A stretch of 5,898 bases of DNA from a bacterium (lineage in GTDB: Bacteria > Vulcanimicrobiota > Xenobia > Xenobiales > Xenobiaceae): positions 1-5,898 of the forward strand of contig JAFSXH010000171.1 of the NCBI GenBank assembly GCA_017444165.1, given 5' to 3'. Positions within the stretch are counted from its first letter, which is position 1; each line of letters begins with the position of its first letter. The notes under the pieces are model-generated. The model saw only the letters and a program-made list of their open reading frames with translations. It searched no databases and was not told the DNA's origin. A program made the position numbers and the translations under genes. Shown piece by piece: positions 5,328-5,898 of the stretch.

Positions 5328-5898
5328 ATGAAATTTAACAAACGTTTCATTTGTGCTTTGGCGTGTCTGACGCTTATAACAGGGTTCCAGCACTATGCGC
5401 GTGGAGAGGGTACTTCTGAAGGCGTAGATACAGTCCAATCATCGGAGTCGCAAACCGATGTTGGAGCGGATTCGAGTAAACAATACGAAGAACAGCTTCC
5501 AGCTGATTCTCCTGATTCGGCTACAAAGTCCGTAAAGGCCAATATTGCTGAAAATTTACAAAAAGAAGCAGCTCAGAGAGGCTACGACGCAGATAATTCC
5601 GAGATTAAAAACGGAGAAGATGCGGTCAATCAGATGTTGCGCTCAATCAGCGGAGAGTCTGAATTTGACATCAACGGTGCTTCTAAGAATTTTACGCTGG
5701 AAAAGAGTATCGATTATGCTCTAGAAAATAATCCAGATATTAAAGCCGCCGATGAAAATATTGTTCAAGCTGAGGCCAGATACAGGCAGGCTCAAAGCCT
5801 TAAGAATCTGCGTTTTTCTGTCGGCAACAGGCTAACTTATCAGCCTAAGACGATAAGTGGCGGCATGGTTGTAACCGATCCTCTGGCCAACAGCTTGA
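5328..5898 (+). CDS. TolC-family outer-membrane efflux/secretion protein, N-terminal part (runs off the right edge)
   Basis: The first 190 codons of an outer-membrane factor of the TolC/OEP family, which forms the exit channel for tripartite drug efflux pumps or type I secretion. A signal peptide is evident: KFNKR, then a hydrophobic core FICALACLTLITGF, with cleavage plausible near Ala24. Residues about 122-175 carry the first OEP repeat: FTLEKSIDYALENNPDIKAA, QAEARYRQAQSLKN and the following RFSVGNRLTY, matching the usual pattern of a helical pair leading into the first beta strands. Between them (26-120) lies an unusually long acidic, serine-rich stretch. A TGA closely upstream in frame makes ATG 5328 the only sensible start; the ribosome site is weak (GTGAG 11 bases away). 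No pump or membrane-fusion gene lies in the window, so the substrate is unknown. The beta barrel is outside the window. Confidence 0.88.
   Translation, partial: MKFNKRFICALACLTLITGFQHYARGEGTSEGVDTVQSSESQTDVGADSSKQYEEQLPADSPDSATKSVKANIAENLQKEAAQRGYDADNSEIKNGEDAVNQMLRSISGESEFDINGASKNFTLEKSIDYALENNPDIKAADENIVQAEARYRQAQSLKNLRFSVGNRLTYQPKTISGGMVVTDPLANSL

Noticed and set aside
5328..5400. Possible lipoprotein signal in the TolC-like protein (Cys9 or Cys13)
   Set aside because: Neither cysteine is preceded by a proper lipobox and both lie inside the hydrophobic core; an ordinary signal peptide fits better.

Overview
The window looks like chromosomal DNA from a motile, moderately AT-rich bacterium. 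Two signals together suggest a diderm Firmicute such as a member of the Negativicutes. First, a FliK/YlqG-like gene is followed at once by a small FlhB-tail gene, the pairing seen as ylqG-ylqH in Bacillus. Second, the window holds the start of a TolC-family outer-membrane protein, which implies an outer membrane. The taxonomic placement is inference from gene content, not from a marker comparison.

Layout. The left 4 kb is a flagellar block read entirely on the minus strand. In transcription order it contains a FliK-like hook-length protein, a 47-residue protein matching only the tail of the FlhB export-switch domain (start and stop codons overlapping by one base), FlgF, FlgG, a FlgJ rod-binding protein without muramidase, and the N-terminal third of the flagellar sigma factor FliA (cut by the window edge). 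A strong Rho-independent terminator separates flgJ from fliA. A weaker hairpin plus T-run lies between the small gene and flgF, beside a candidate promoter. The block therefore reads as three likely transcription units: fliK with the small gene, flgF-flgG-flgJ, and fliA.

Divergent from fliK, on the plus strand, are a PiT-family inorganic phosphate transporter and then a TolC-like outer-membrane factor that runs off the right edge. The TolC-like gene has its own good sigma-70-type promoter, overlapped by an imperfect dyad.

How the genes fit together. FlgF and FlgG build the proximal and distal rod, FlgJ helps the rod assemble, FliK and the FlhB-type switch set hook length and change export specificity, and FliA turns on late flagellar genes once the hook-basal body is complete. 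The phosphate transporter and the TolC-like protein are envelope functions with no evident link to the flagellum. I found no mobile elements, CRISPR arrays, tRNAs or rRNAs, and no gene-free stretch longer than about 135 bases. No wholly new system is evident; the most unusual item is the miniature FlhB-tail gene.
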